From: Pseudoalteromonas rubra
GTDB lineage: Bacteria > Pseudomonadota > Gammaproteobacteria > Enterobacterales > Alteromonadaceae
DNA: 64,000 nucleotides
Direction of reading: 5' to 3'
Assembly: GCF_005887095.1 (NCBI RefSeq)
Contig: NZ_PNCI01000042.1
Location: forward strand, 106,127-170,126
The first letter of the stretch is position 1. The number at the start of each line of letters is the position of its first letter. Positions 26,120 to 34,492 of the stretch are shown one piece after another. Both the position numbers and the translations under genes were made by a program. The notes below the pieces were generated by a model, which was given only the letters and a program-made list of their open reading frames with translations, did not search any database and was not told the origin of the DNA.

Positions 26120-28840
26120 TTACTTAGTGCGACGACGCAGTAATGCCAGAGGCGCTGCTAACAGTGCCAGCCAGCCGAAACTACCTGAATCATCATCGTC
26201 GTTGTCATCGCCTTGTTTGACGTCTCTGACATTGACAACCACTTCAACCGCCTCTGACAGGTTACCTGCACTGTCCTGCGCCTGAACCATGAATTCGATA
26301 CGATTATCGTATTCATAGTCTAACTCACCTGCTACAAGCAGCTGACCTGATGCGTTTACTGTGATGACATTGGTGCCAGTGACAATAAAGCGTTCTACAG
26401 GCGTGACCGCCGAATCTGCATCAGAGAAGTCCAGCATACCAATAACTGTTTGTAATTGTGTATTCTCATCAACAGTGAAGCGCTGACCTTCAGCAATGAC
26501 CGGGCGAGGATCGACCGGCGGTTCGCCTGCAACGGTTTTCACTTCGATGATCACTGGGTCGTGATCTGATGCTCGATAAGCGTGCTCGGCATACAGCTCA
26601 GCGATTTGTGCGTCGGTACGGTATTCCGTATTGTAATCCAGCATACGTGGCTCATCGGCATTGATGTGCCAATCTGTTGCATCGGTTACTTTGCTCAGCA
26701 AAGACTGAGAAGCAACGGCATGGTCCAGACTGCCCAGACGACCAGAGTAGTTGTAAGAATAGCCCAGCGTATTGCTATCCAGGTGCGTTATGACGTTGCT
26801 CAGGCCTTTGTCTTCGAATGCGCGCATTGGATCTTCCATTGCGTACGCATTCATGTCGCCAACCAGAATCACATCAGCATCGTCGTTACCGGTAGGGTTA
26901 GTTGCAAGCCAATCTGCGAATGCATTGGCGCCTTCGGTACGGATAGCGTTCCAACAACCCTGACCGTCGCCCTGATCTGCATTGTCACCCTCTGCACTAC
27001 CACAGCCTTTAGATTTCAGGTGCGCAACCGCAACCGTGAATTCTTCGTTGTTGTCTAGCTTACGGAAGCTCTGTGCTGTTGGTGGGCGGTTGCTATAGTC
27101 AAATGGCGCTGCAGTGGTAAAGCTGGCTGTGCCCGCTTCTTCAACCGTGTCAGTACGATAGATAATACCGGTTGTAATGTCGTCTGTACCAATCTGAGAG
27201 GCGTTAAAGTCGACATAGGCATAGGTGTGCTCAGATTCAGCATTAATGGCTTTCACCAGATCTGCGACTGCGCTATGCTCGCCGAAACCGTCGTTTTCTA
27301 GTTCCATCAGACCTACCACGTCTGCATCCAGTGCCGTAATTGCAGAGACCAGTTTCGCTTCCTGACGCACCAGCTCTTCAGCTGTATCTGCACCACGAGG
27401 AGTCGGGAAGCCACCACCTTGACCGTCGCCATTGAAATAGTTCAATACGTTGAAGCTGGCAATACGCAGATCGCCTTCACCTTTGAGCTCAGGTGCTTCA
27501 GTACGCTCATTGGTGTTGTTGAAAGTCGGCGCTTTAGTTGGGTTTAGGCGATACTTGCCAAAACTATAGGCAATAACCCCTTCCAGATTAGTGACTGTGT
27601 CACCCAGGCGGATTGTTTTATAGGCATCCAGACCTGTGCTTGGGTAAGGGATCACTTCTGGATTCTGAACAGTAGAGCCATCGTCCATTAGCAGGAATTT
27701 TTTGGTGTTTTCAGCTTCTAATGCGTTGGCTGCATCGCCAGGCAGTGCCACCTGTGTGCCCTGGTAAAGACGCTCTGTTGCCAGGCCAACTTCACCATAA
27801 CGGCCCAGATTGTATGTATCCGCAACGACCATATCCTGAGACAGGCTAACCAGCATGCCTTCAACCGCTTCCAGATCGCTTACTTCTTTTACAGGCAGAG
27901 TCAGCATCTGTGCCTGAACATCGGCGCTGCCGCATACTTCAAGTTGCGTGACATTGCCTAATTGCGTTGCGTTGTAGAATTCCTGAACGGTACCTTGTAC
28001 GCGAACCTGGTCGCCTACTTTAACATCGACATCTTTGTAGTATACAAACAGACCTTCTGAGGTCGTACTGTCTTCGTCCATATCCGCTGCCAGTGACTGG
28101 ACAAAGAAGCCTTTGAGCTGGTTGTCTTCTTGAAGATCAGCAGTCACAACGGCTTCAATGGTCACAACCTGATCTTTTAGCGGGCTTTCATCTGTGTTGC
28201 CCTGAATTTCATTAATTTTTGTACTTGCGTCGCCACAGACCAAAGGCTCTGGCTTATCATCGCCATCACCACCGCCGGTGTCGCCATTGTGGCTACCCAG
28301 GCCACTGAAATCGTCTTTATCGAACTGTACCCACTCGGCGCTAGGATCAAACTCAGCATCAAAGGCGGTACGGCCTGTCTTTACTTCGATATTGCGGCGC
28401 AGTGTTTTATCTTGGGTTGCAACGCCGTTGTTTTCCCATTTACTGCCCGGGTCAAAGCCAACCTGGCCGAAGCTGTCCACAACAGTATCGCCATTGCGCA
28501 GCACAATTGCGTCGTCGCCATTGTACCAGCTGCCGCCAATAGTTAGCTGCGCAGCGTTGAGTACAGTATCGACTGCACTGCTGTTGGCGATTACATAGGT
28601 ACCGCCTGCAGCAATTTCGCCGCTTAGCTCAATCGTATTAGAGGGATCGGTACCCCCATTTGAATAATAACTCAGCGTGTAGCCATCGAGTGATATTGCG
28701 TTTTCTGAAGTATTGAAAAGCTCAACTGCTTTGTTGTTTGAGCTGCCTTCAATGTACTCTGACATGATGACCTGAGCCTGCACAGGGGCAGTTGCTGCGG
28801 CCACAAGAAGTGCCAGTGGAGTGAATTTTGTTTTTATCAT
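26120..28840 (-). CDS. exeM: extracellular ExeM/NucH-type endonuclease with GlyGly-CTERM anchor
   Basis: Protein of about 906 residues. Signal peptide (MIKTKFTPLALLVAAATAPVQA); lamin-tail-like domain (about 25-140, VIMSEYIEGSSNNKAVELFN); OB-type nuclease-associated region; endonuclease/exonuclease/phosphatase domain (about 455-765) with IASFNVLNYF, VVGLMELENDG, VGDMNAYAMEDP and the catalytic SDHDPV; a cadherin-like repeat; then an Asp-rich linker and GSFGWLALLAAPLALLRRRTK-type C-terminus (Gly-rich, hydrophobic, basic tail), a rhombosortase-type sorting signal. Start 28840 is preferred over 28879 because GGGA precedes it and the signal peptide then begins correctly. The role is degradation of extracellular DNA for nutrient use or biofilm dispersal. 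Confidence 0.92.
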   Translation of the reverse strand: MIKTKFTPLALLVAAATAPVQAQVIMSEYIEGSSNNKAVELFNTSENAISLDGYTLSYYSNGGTDPSNTIELSGEIAAGGTYVIANSSAVDTVLNAAQLTIGGSWYNGDDAIVLRNGDTVVDSFGQVGFDPGSKWENNGVATQDKTLRRNIEVKTGRTAFDAEFDPSAEWVQFDKDDFSGLGSHNGDTGGGDGDDKPEPLVCGDASTKINEIQGNTDESPLKDQVVTIEAVVTADLQEDNQLKGFFVQSLAADMDEDSTTSEGLFVYYKDVDVKVGDQVRVQGTVQEFYNATQLGNVTQLEVCGSADVQAQMLTLPVKEVSDLEAVEGMLVSLSQDMVVADTYNLGRYGEVGLATERLYQGTQVALPGDAANALEAENTKKFLLMDDGSTVQNPEVIPYPSTGLDAYKTIRLGDTVTNLEGVIAYSFGKYRLNPTKAPTFNNTNERTEAPELKGEGDLRIASFNVLNYFNGDGQGGGFPTPRGADTAEELVRQEAKLVSAITALDADVVGLMELENDGFGEHSAVADLVKAINAESEHTYAYVDFNASQIGTDDITTGIIYRTDTVEEAGTASFTTAAPFDYSNRPPTAQSFRKLDNNEEFTVAVAHLKSKGCGSAEGDNADQGDGQGCWNAIRTEGANAFADWLATNPTGNDDADVILVGDMNAYAMEDPMRAFEDKGLSNVITHLDSNTLGYSYNYSGRLGSLDHAVASQSLLSKVTDATDWHINADEPRMLDYNTEYRTDAQIAELYAEHAYRASDHDPVIIEVKTVAGEPPVDPRPVIAEGQRFTVDENTQLQTVIGMLDFSDADSAVTPVERFIVTGTNVITVNASGQLLVAGELDYEYDNRIEFMVQAQDSAGNLSEAVEVVVNVRDVKQGDDNDDDDSGSFGWLALLAAPLALLRRRTK

Positions 28841-28934
28841 GTTTTTTCCCGTGTGTAGTTTAAACCCAAATGGGTACATAAGCTTACGGGGGCTATGTTA
28901 CACAAAAATGACACAATGTTAATCAGAAAAATGC

Positions 28935-28966
28935 AAAAAAGGAGCAATTTATTGCTCCTTTTTTAA
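28935..28966 (-). terminator. terminator after hemB
   Basis: AAAAAAGGAGCAA, loop TTTA, TTGCTCCTTTTTT: a 13-bp stem located 15 bp beyond the hemB stop on the minus strand. Confidence 0.9.
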
Positions 28967-28980
28967 TAATTACCTATTAT

Positions 28981-29991
28981 TTATTTATCATTCAACCAGA
29001 TAGCGGCTTGCTTTGCGAAATAGGTCAAAATGCCATCGGCACCGGCACGTTTAAAGGCGAGTAATGACTCCATAATGGTTGGCTTTTCTGCCAGCCAGCC
29101 GTTGTCAATCGCAGCTTTATGCATGGCATATTCGCCACTGACCTGGTAAGCAAAAGTGGGTACACCAAACTCATCTTTAACACGACGTACGACGTCCAGG
29201 TAGGGCATACCCGGTTTAACCATGACCATGTCGGCACCTTCTTGCAGATCGAGTGCAACTTCGCGCAGTGCCTCATCTGAATTGGCCGGATCCATCTGAT
29301 AGGTTTTCTTATCTGCCCCTTTAAGGTTGCCTGCTGAACCGACCGCATCACGGAACGGGCCGTAATAGCTGGAGGCATATTTGGCGGAGTAAGCCATAAT
29401 GCGGGTGTGGATATGTCCGGCTTCTTCCAGTGCATCGCGAATGGCGCCAATGCGTCCATCCATCATGTCTGACGGGGCGACAATATCAGCACCGGCATCG
29501 GCATGAGACAGCGCCTGCTTAACCAGTATCTCCGTCGTGATGTCATTGATCACATAGCCTTCATCATCGATGATGCCATCCTGGCCATGGGTGGTGAACG
29601 GGTCCAGTGCCACATCGGTGATCACTCCCAGTTCGGGGCATTCACTTTTCAGGGCGCGTACGGTCCGTTGAGCAAGCCCTTCGGGGTTATAGGCTTCTTC
29701 AGCGTGTAAGGATTTTTTGTCGGCCGGCGTAACCGGAAAAATCGCAATGGCTGGAACGCCTAACGCTACCAGTTCTTTTGCTTCTTCTACCAATAAATCA
29801 ATCGACAGGCGCTCAATGCCTGGCATAGAAGGAATGGCTTCTTTGCGGTTCTTGCCTTCCAGAACGAATACCGGATAGATCAGATCGTTTACCGTCAGTG
29901 TGTTTTCACACATCATACGGCGAGAAAAGTCGTTTTTGCGCATACGACGCATGCGCGTATAAGGAAAAAGATCCAGTCCTGACTGAGCCAC
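28981..29991 (-). CDS. hemB: delta-aminolevulinic acid dehydratase (porphobilinogen synthase)
   Basis: A 336-residue enzyme that condenses two 5-aminolevulinate molecules to porphobilinogen in haem synthesis. The Schiff-base Lys regions are MAYSAKYASSYYG and VMVKPGMPYLD. The metal segment reads DVALDPFTTHGQDG, without the cysteines of zinc-type enzymes, so this is the magnesium/potassium-dependent type as in Pseudomonas. The start is GTG 29991: AGGAGA lies 6 nt upstream, and the open frame beyond it is inside the upstream gene. The upstream stop is TAA at 29995-29993, only one base before the GTG, so hemB is translationally coupled to the diguanylate cyclase gene. Confidence 0.93.
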   Translation of the reverse strand: MAQSGLDLFPYTRMRRMRKNDFSRRMMCENTLTVNDLIYPVFVLEGKNRKEAIPSMPGIERLSIDLLVEEAKELVALGVPAIAIFPVTPADKKSLHAEEAYNPEGLAQRTVRALKSECPELGVITDVALDPFTTHGQDGIIDDEGYVINDITTEILVKQALSHADAGADIVAPSDMMDGRIGAIRDALEEAGHIHTRIMAYSAKYASSYYGPFRDAVGSAGNLKGADKKTYQMDPANSDEALREVALDLQEGADMVMVKPGMPYLDVVRRVKDEFGVPTFAYQVSGEYAMHKAAIDNGWLAEKPTIMESLLAFKRAGADGILTYFAKQAAIWLNDK

Positions 29992-29992
29992 G

Positions 29993-31834
29993 TTAAGTCT
30001 CCTGCTTAGGTTGGTAAATACAGATCCGATTGCGGCCTTGCTGTTTGGCCATATACAGGCCCTTATCAGCCAAATCGGTAAATAGAGTGGGGTTGCCGGT
30101 GTCCTGTGCAATGGCACTGTAAACCCCTGCACTGGTAGTAAATTTAATATGGTGGCCAGCCACTTTTAGCTCATGTGCTTCAGTCGCCAGTCGGATCTGC
30201 TCAGCCAGTTCCAGGGCGCCGTCCTGTGAGGTGTTGGGCAGCAGGATCACAAACTCTTCGCCACCATAGCGAAAGACCTCATCATGGGGTCTTTTCAGAT
30301 GTTGTTCTATCAGGCGCGCAAAGGCACAAATGGTGTGGTCGCCAGCCAGGTGCCCGTAGTTATCGTTGACCTTCTTGAAGAAGTCGATGTCCAGGATGAT
30401 CAGGCTCAGGGTGGTTTGCTCTCGACGCGAGCGACGAACTTCCATCATCAGGCGCTTATCAAAGTAGCGGCGGTTTTTCACTTTAGTCATGGGATCTTCC
30501 ATGTTGAGCTTTTCAAGCTCATGGTTCTTTTCTTCGAGCTCCCGAAGTGTGACCTGTAGTTCAAAAGTTCGCTCGTCTATGCTGTTTTCCAGTTCCTGCT
30601 GTGCCTGTTCCTGTAGTTTCAGTTTCTCCTTGAGCAGAGCGTCCTCAGCCTGAGTGCGGGCCAACTTATGTTGTTGAGCCTTAATGTGCTTTTCGCGCTC
30701 AAGTATAAACTGGCGGGTCAGAACGAAACTGAGGTAGAGGCTCAGGATCAGATAGCAAACATAGGTCACCGGGCGGTCCAGCTGTGCACCGCCAAAGACA
30801 CCCAACTCAAAGCCAAATTGATAACTCAGCGTGACCAGCATGATGGTGTAAATCAGTATCGCGGTCATTTTGGTTGTGCGACGATACCGGCTTCGCATTG
30901 TACAAAGGATATAGCCCAGCACCAAAGTAAGTGCCATACCATAAGCTGCAAAGGTGGCCACAGGTAATGGCAGCAGCTGGCTGAGCAAAGTCATTATCAC
31001 ACCCAGGATCAGCAACTGGGTCAGTTTACGGTCGTGTTTTGCCTGTAGCAGATTGGGCAATGCTTTGCTGCGCTGGATAGGGATCAGAGCCAGTGTCGAC
31101 AGCATCACCAGCAGGCTTTGCCCATATTGCTGTAGCCAGACATTGTCTCCGTACAGGTAGCGATAGCTAAATCCATAGAGGTGCACAATCAGCAACCAGA
31201 ACAGCCCAATGATCACAGTACCATGTAAAAAGTAACGCCGGCGGGTAAAGCTATATAAGGTGACATTAATGGCAATCATGGCCAGGATAAATCCGGCTAA
31301 AATACCGTAAAGCAGATTAAACTTGCTCTTATACTTTAAGTATTCTATCGGATGCCAAAGGCTTAGCGGCGCATTCAGAGTGCCATGATGGCTGATCTTC
31401 AAGTACACCTGACTATGACTGTGGGCCGGCAGCTCCAGGGGGATCAACTGCGCTTCATGTTTAATCGGGCGCTGCAAGAGCGGGAGTGCATCGCCCAGTG
31501 CCAGGGTGAGAAAAGATGCCTCATCATGGCGGATATAGGCGGTGATCTTGTCCAATAAGTTGTTATCTATGCTCAGTAGCAAAGGTACTTCAATGGAGCC
31601 TGGGTTATGCAAGGTAACTCGGATCCAGGCATGGGTGTCAGCTGGCGGTTTTAGGGGGTGATATTGACCGGCCTGCCACTGTGGTTGACTAAGCAGTAAA
31701 GCCTGAATATTTTCTGCCTGGTTGTAGGTGTATTGATACGAGAGCGATTGGTGTTGCTTAAACTCAGCTGAAACCTCCAGTGCCTGAGTGGCGCCTGACA
31801 GCAGCATCATGAGTAACACCAAACGCCACAGCAT
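29993..31834 (-). CDS. 7TM receptor-type diguanylate cyclase
   Basis: A 613-residue protein. Signal peptide (about 1-18), periplasmic 7TMR-DISM extracellular domain (about 25-160, WIRVTLHNPGSIEVPLLLSIDNNLLDKITAYIR), seven TM helices (about 172-380), a coiled coil (about 380-440, rich in Lys/Gln/Glu) and a GGDEF domain with the intact active site RYGGEEFVILLP. It should synthesise c-di-GMP in response to an extracytoplasmic signal. No typical RxxD inhibitory site was confirmed. ATG 31834 overlaps the tatD stop by one base (TAATG) and the gene is followed directly by hemB. Confidence 0.92.
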   Translation of the reverse strand: MLWRLVLLMMLLSGATQALEVSAEFKQHQSLSYQYTYNQAENIQALLLSQPQWQAGQYHPLKPPADTHAWIRVTLHNPGSIEVPLLLSIDNNLLDKITAYIRHDEASFLTLALGDALPLLQRPIKHEAQLIPLELPAHSHSQVYLKISHHGTLNAPLSLWHPIEYLKYKSKFNLLYGILAGFILAMIAINVTLYSFTRRRYFLHGTVIIGLFWLLIVHLYGFSYRYLYGDNVWLQQYGQSLLVMLSTLALIPIQRSKALPNLLQAKHDRKLTQLLILGVIMTLLSQLLPLPVATFAAYGMALTLVLGYILCTMRSRYRRTTKMTAILIYTIMLVTLSYQFGFELGVFGGAQLDRPVTYVCYLILSLYLSFVLTRQFILEREKHIKAQQHKLARTQAEDALLKEKLKLQEQAQQELENSIDERTFELQVTLRELEEKNHELEKLNMEDPMTKVKNRRYFDKRLMMEVRRSRREQTTLSLIILDIDFFKKVNDNYGHLAGDHTICAFARLIEQHLKRPHDEVFRYGGEEFVILLPNTSQDGALELAEQIRLATEAHELKVAGHHIKFTTSAGVYSAIAQDTGNPTLFTDLADKGLYMAKQQGRNRICIYQPKQET

Positions 31835-32622
31835 TAGCCGGTTATCCCTTTAGCTAAAAACAGGGTTCTGAAATTGTCACAAGTTTGTTGCGCCAGCTGC
31901 GATACGGAGATGTCCTTGAGCGCGGCAACATGGTGTGCGATCTCAGGCAGGTACGCGGGTTCATTACGCCGTGATTTTGGTTTAGGCTTTAATGTCCGAG
32001 GGAGCAAAAATGGCGCATCGGTTTCCAGCAGGATCCGATCTTCGGGTATGTAACGTACCAGCTCTCGTAAGGTTTCTCCTCGTCGCTCGTCACATAACCA
32101 GCCAGTCAGGCCAATCATGAGACCATAATCCAGGTAATGACGCAGTGCGCGTTTATCGCCTGTAAAGCAATGCAATACACCGCGCAAAGAAAATTCATCC
32201 AGCATCGCGCTGAATGTGTCAAAGGCGTCACGCTCGTGCAAATAAACAGGCATATCCAGCGCCTGAGCCAGTTCCAGTTGTACCCCGCAGATCAGTTGCT
32301 GAACCGGACGCGGAGAGTAGTCGCGGTTGAAGTCGAGTCCGCACTCGCCGATGGCCACAACTCTGTCCTGTGCGGCCAGGTTGCGCAATTGCGCAATAAA
32401 ATCGTCCGGTACGTCTTTGGCGTCATGAGGGTGAACTCCCGCAGTGGCATATTGACCATACTGCTTTGCCAGAGCCAGACTGTGTTCACTGCTTTGTAAA
32501 TCGCAGCCAATCAACAGCATAGACTCTACACCCTGACTGGTAGCCCGGGTCACAATCGCGTCACGCTCGGCTTCAAACTGTGTACTGGTCAGGTTGACAC
32601 CGGCATCTATTAACGTATGCAT
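31834..32622 (-). CDS. tatD: TatD-family metal-dependent DNase
   Basis: A 262-residue TIM-barrel hydrolase. It is of the true TatD subtype: the N-terminus reads DAGVNLTSTQFE instead of the HxH of YcfH/YjjV. Other metal and active-site landmarks are AGVHPHDA, IGECGLDFNRDYS, LHCFTG and LETDAPFLLPR. E. coli TatD is a 3'-5' exonuclease linked with the tat operon, as here. One base after its start region the small exported protein gene ends, and it overlaps the following diguanylate cyclase gene by one base. Confidence 0.94.
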   Translation of the reverse strand: MHTLIDAGVNLTSTQFEAERDAIVTRATSQGVESMLLIGCDLQSSEHSLALAKQYGQYATAGVHPHDAKDVPDDFIAQLRNLAAQDRVVAIGECGLDFNRDYSPRPVQQLICGVQLELAQALDMPVYLHERDAFDTFSAMLDEFSLRGVLHCFTGDKRALRHYLDYGLMIGLTGWLCDERRGETLRELVRYIPEDRILLETDAPFLLPRTLKPKPKSRRNEPAYLPEIAHHVAALKDISVSQLAQQTCDNFRTLFLAKGITG

Positions 32623-33090
32623 TTAGTCGATTCTTCTCACTTTAATTGTGCGGTTTGAGCCCACTTTCTGCATGATAAAGGAGTTGAAGGAACCTCGGCG
32701 GATAACCACGGTATCTCCTTCTTTAGCAAAAAATGCCTGGGTACCGATTTGCTGCCAGCTTTGCTGGTTGTCCAGCATAAACCGGCGTTGTCCGTTCGGT
32801 GACTTACTGACGTCAGAAAGCGTGGCACTGATCTCTTGGTCGCCTTCTTTTTTGTGTTCCAGCCCGAACGCTTCTTTACTTTTTGTCTCAGCATGGCGAG
32901 GTGCAGGGTGTGGCTTGGCGGCAAGATCTGCGGCCAGTTTATCGTAGCAGGCCAGACGCTGTGTATCTGCTTCGAGCTGACTGCATGCTTTCACTTTATG
33001 AAGTAAAGGTCCCTTAGCCTGTGCGGGAAATATACTCAGTACCGTGGAGAGTATGCAGGTGACCGCCAGCATCAGTTGGGGGTTATTCAT
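32623..33090 (-). CDS. small exported protein with RLxCYD motif
   Basis: A 155-residue protein with a signal peptide (about 1-25, AVTCILSTVLSIFPAQA). The mature N-terminus carries KACSQLEADTQRLACYDKLA, a Cys-pair motif also found in VasI/TagO-type and related small envelope proteins. The C-terminal half has strands (RRFMLDNQQSWQQI, VVIRRGSFNSFIM) that could form a small beta fold. ATG 33090 overlaps the tatC stop by 8 bp and the tatD start follows immediately, so it is embedded in the tat operon. Role unknown; there are no type VI secretion genes in the window. Confidence 0.75.
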   Translation of the reverse strand: MNNPQLMLAVTCILSTVLSIFPAQAKGPLLHKVKACSQLEADTQRLACYDKLAADLAAKPHPAPRHAETKSKEAFGLEHKKEGDQEISATLSDVSKSPNGQRRFMLDNQQSWQQIGTQAFFAKEGDTVVIRRGSFNSFIMQKVGSNRTIKVRRID

Positions 33091-33829
33091 GGCCTTGTTC
33101 CTCTGTTACTGGCTTTTTACTGTAGAGTCTTGCTAACAGCAAACCGACTTCAAAAAGCAATGCCATGGGTACGGCTAGCAGGGTTTGCGATAATACATCT
33201 GGTGGCGTTAAGAACATGGCAATCACGAAGACACCAACAATAATGTAAGGGCGCTTTTGTGCCAGGCTGTCGGTCGTTGTAACGCCACTCCAGCAGAGCA
33301 ACATGATGGCCACCGGGATTTCAAATGCGACACCAAACGCAAAAAACAGTTTCAGAATGAAGCCAAGATAACTGCTGATATCCGGGGAGAGGGTCATCAT
33401 ATCTGGACCGACGGCGGTAAAAAAGCCGAGGATAATAGGCATCACAACGAAGTAACAAAAAGCGATGCCAGCGTAAAACAACAAGATACTGGACAGCAAA
33501 ATAGGCATCAACATACGCTTTTCATGCTGATACAAACCGGGTGCCAGGAATCCCCAGATCTGATGCAGTATCATGGGCACTGCCAAAAACAGTGACACGA
33601 ACAGCGTCAGCTTAAAAGGCGCAAAGAAAGGGGCCGTAACATCTGTCGCAATCATGGTGCTATTAGCGGGTAAACTTTCAACCAGCGGTGCCGCCACAAA
33701 AGCATAAATGTCATTGGCGAAGTAAACCAAAGACACAAATATAATCAGGACACTGAGCAGCGCCTTGATCAGACGATTTCGAAGCTCAATAAGGTGGCCA
33801 ATAAAGCCACTGTTTGTCATATCTGACAT
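33083..33829 (-). CDS. tatC: Sec-independent translocase TatC
   Basis: A 248-residue protein with six TM segments. The start SGFIGHLIELRNRLIKALLSVL is typical of TatC, which recognises twin-arginine signal peptides. FxFxxP-type loop FLAPGLYQHEKRML is present. It lies 18 bp after tatB and overlaps the small exported protein gene by 8 bp. Confidence 0.97.
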   Translation of the reverse strand: MSDMTNSGFIGHLIELRNRLIKALLSVLIIFVSLVYFANDIYAFVAAPLVESLPANSTMIATDVTAPFFAPFKLTLFVSLFLAVPMILHQIWGFLAPGLYQHEKRMLMPILLSSILLFYAGIAFCYFVVMPIILGFFTAVGPDMMTLSPDISSYLGFILKLFFAFGVAFEIPVAIMLLCWSGVTTTDSLAQKRPYIIVGVFVIAMFLTPPDVLSQTLLAVPMALLFEVGLLLARLYSKKPVTEEQGHE

Positions 33830-33847
33830 GCAAAAACTCGTAGACAG

Positions 33848-34180
33848 TTAGTTTGGAGAGGACGGATCTTTGTCGTTTTTTGACGAATCTGGAGACTTGC
33901 TATAGCTATGGCGCACCGATTCTGCCGCACGTTGTAGCTCCTCCACCGATTGCTTCAGGCCCGGCGCGATGTTATCCAGACCTTGTTCTTCGGCTTTTTT
34001 AAGGTTGCTATGCAACTCGTGTACGCGCAATTCTTCGTTGACCTCTGCTTTCACAGAGTTGGCGACAGATTTGACGGTGTTGATCCAGCGACTCACTGTT
34101 CTGATTGCAACAGGTAAGCGTTCCGGCCCAAGCACTATCAGGCCAACGATCATCACTACAACGAGTTCCCACATCCCCAT
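33848..34180 (-). CDS. tatB: Sec-independent translocase TatB
   Basis: A 110-residue single-span membrane protein. The N-terminus MGMWELVVVMIVGLIVLGPERLPVAIR contains the conserved Glu and GPERLP hinge, followed by an amphipathic helix and a charged, Asp/Ser-rich tail. It binds TatC in the receptor complex. Six bases separate it from tatA. Confidence 0.96.
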   Translation of the reverse strand: MGMWELVVVMIVGLIVLGPERLPVAIRTVSRWINTVKSVANSVKAEVNEELRVHELHSNLKKAEEQGLDNIAPGLKQSVEELQRAAESVRHSYSKSPDSSKNDKDPSSPN

Positions 34181-34186
34181 GTCAGA

Positions 34187-34432
34187 TCACACCTTGTCTT
34201 TTTCTTTTTCGCTGGCTGTTTTAGCTTGTGCCGCTTGATCGGTCAGTTGCTCTTTATTTTCAGCTTTATCCGACTTTTTTTCTTCTTCGTCTTCTGCAAC
34301 TGCGTTTTTAAAGCCCTTTACAGCGTTGCCTAAATCACTGCCGATGCCACGTAGTTTTTTAGTGCCGAATAAAAGCACAATAATGGCCAGAATGATAAGC
34401 AATTGCCAAATACTGATACCACCAAAACCCAT
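34187..34432 (-). CDS. tatA: Sec-independent translocase TatA
   Basis: An 81-residue pore-forming component. Short TM helix (WQLLIILAIIVLLFG), FGTKKLRGIGSDLG hinge, amphipathic helix with VKGFKNAV and an acidic/Lys tail. First gene of the tatABC set, 60 bp downstream of ubiB on the same strand. Confidence 0.96.
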   Translation of the reverse strand: MGFGGISIWQLLIILAIIVLLFGTKKLRGIGSDLGNAVKGFKNAVAEDEEEKKSDKAENKEQLTDQAAQAKTASEKEKDKV

Positions 34433-34492
34433 GTTTACTCCGTTTATTGTGTTATTGAATTAATAAAGATTATACGCCGAGTGTGTAAAATA

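Noticed and set aside
26582..27058. 158-residue plus-strand frame opposite the nuclease
   Set aside because: Antisense shadow of the conserved nuclease domain, no ribosome binding site.
29992..30132. Longer N-terminus of hemB
   Set aside because: The extension lies inside the upstream cyclase coding end in another frame; GTG 29991 with AGGAGA gives the normal HemB N-terminus.
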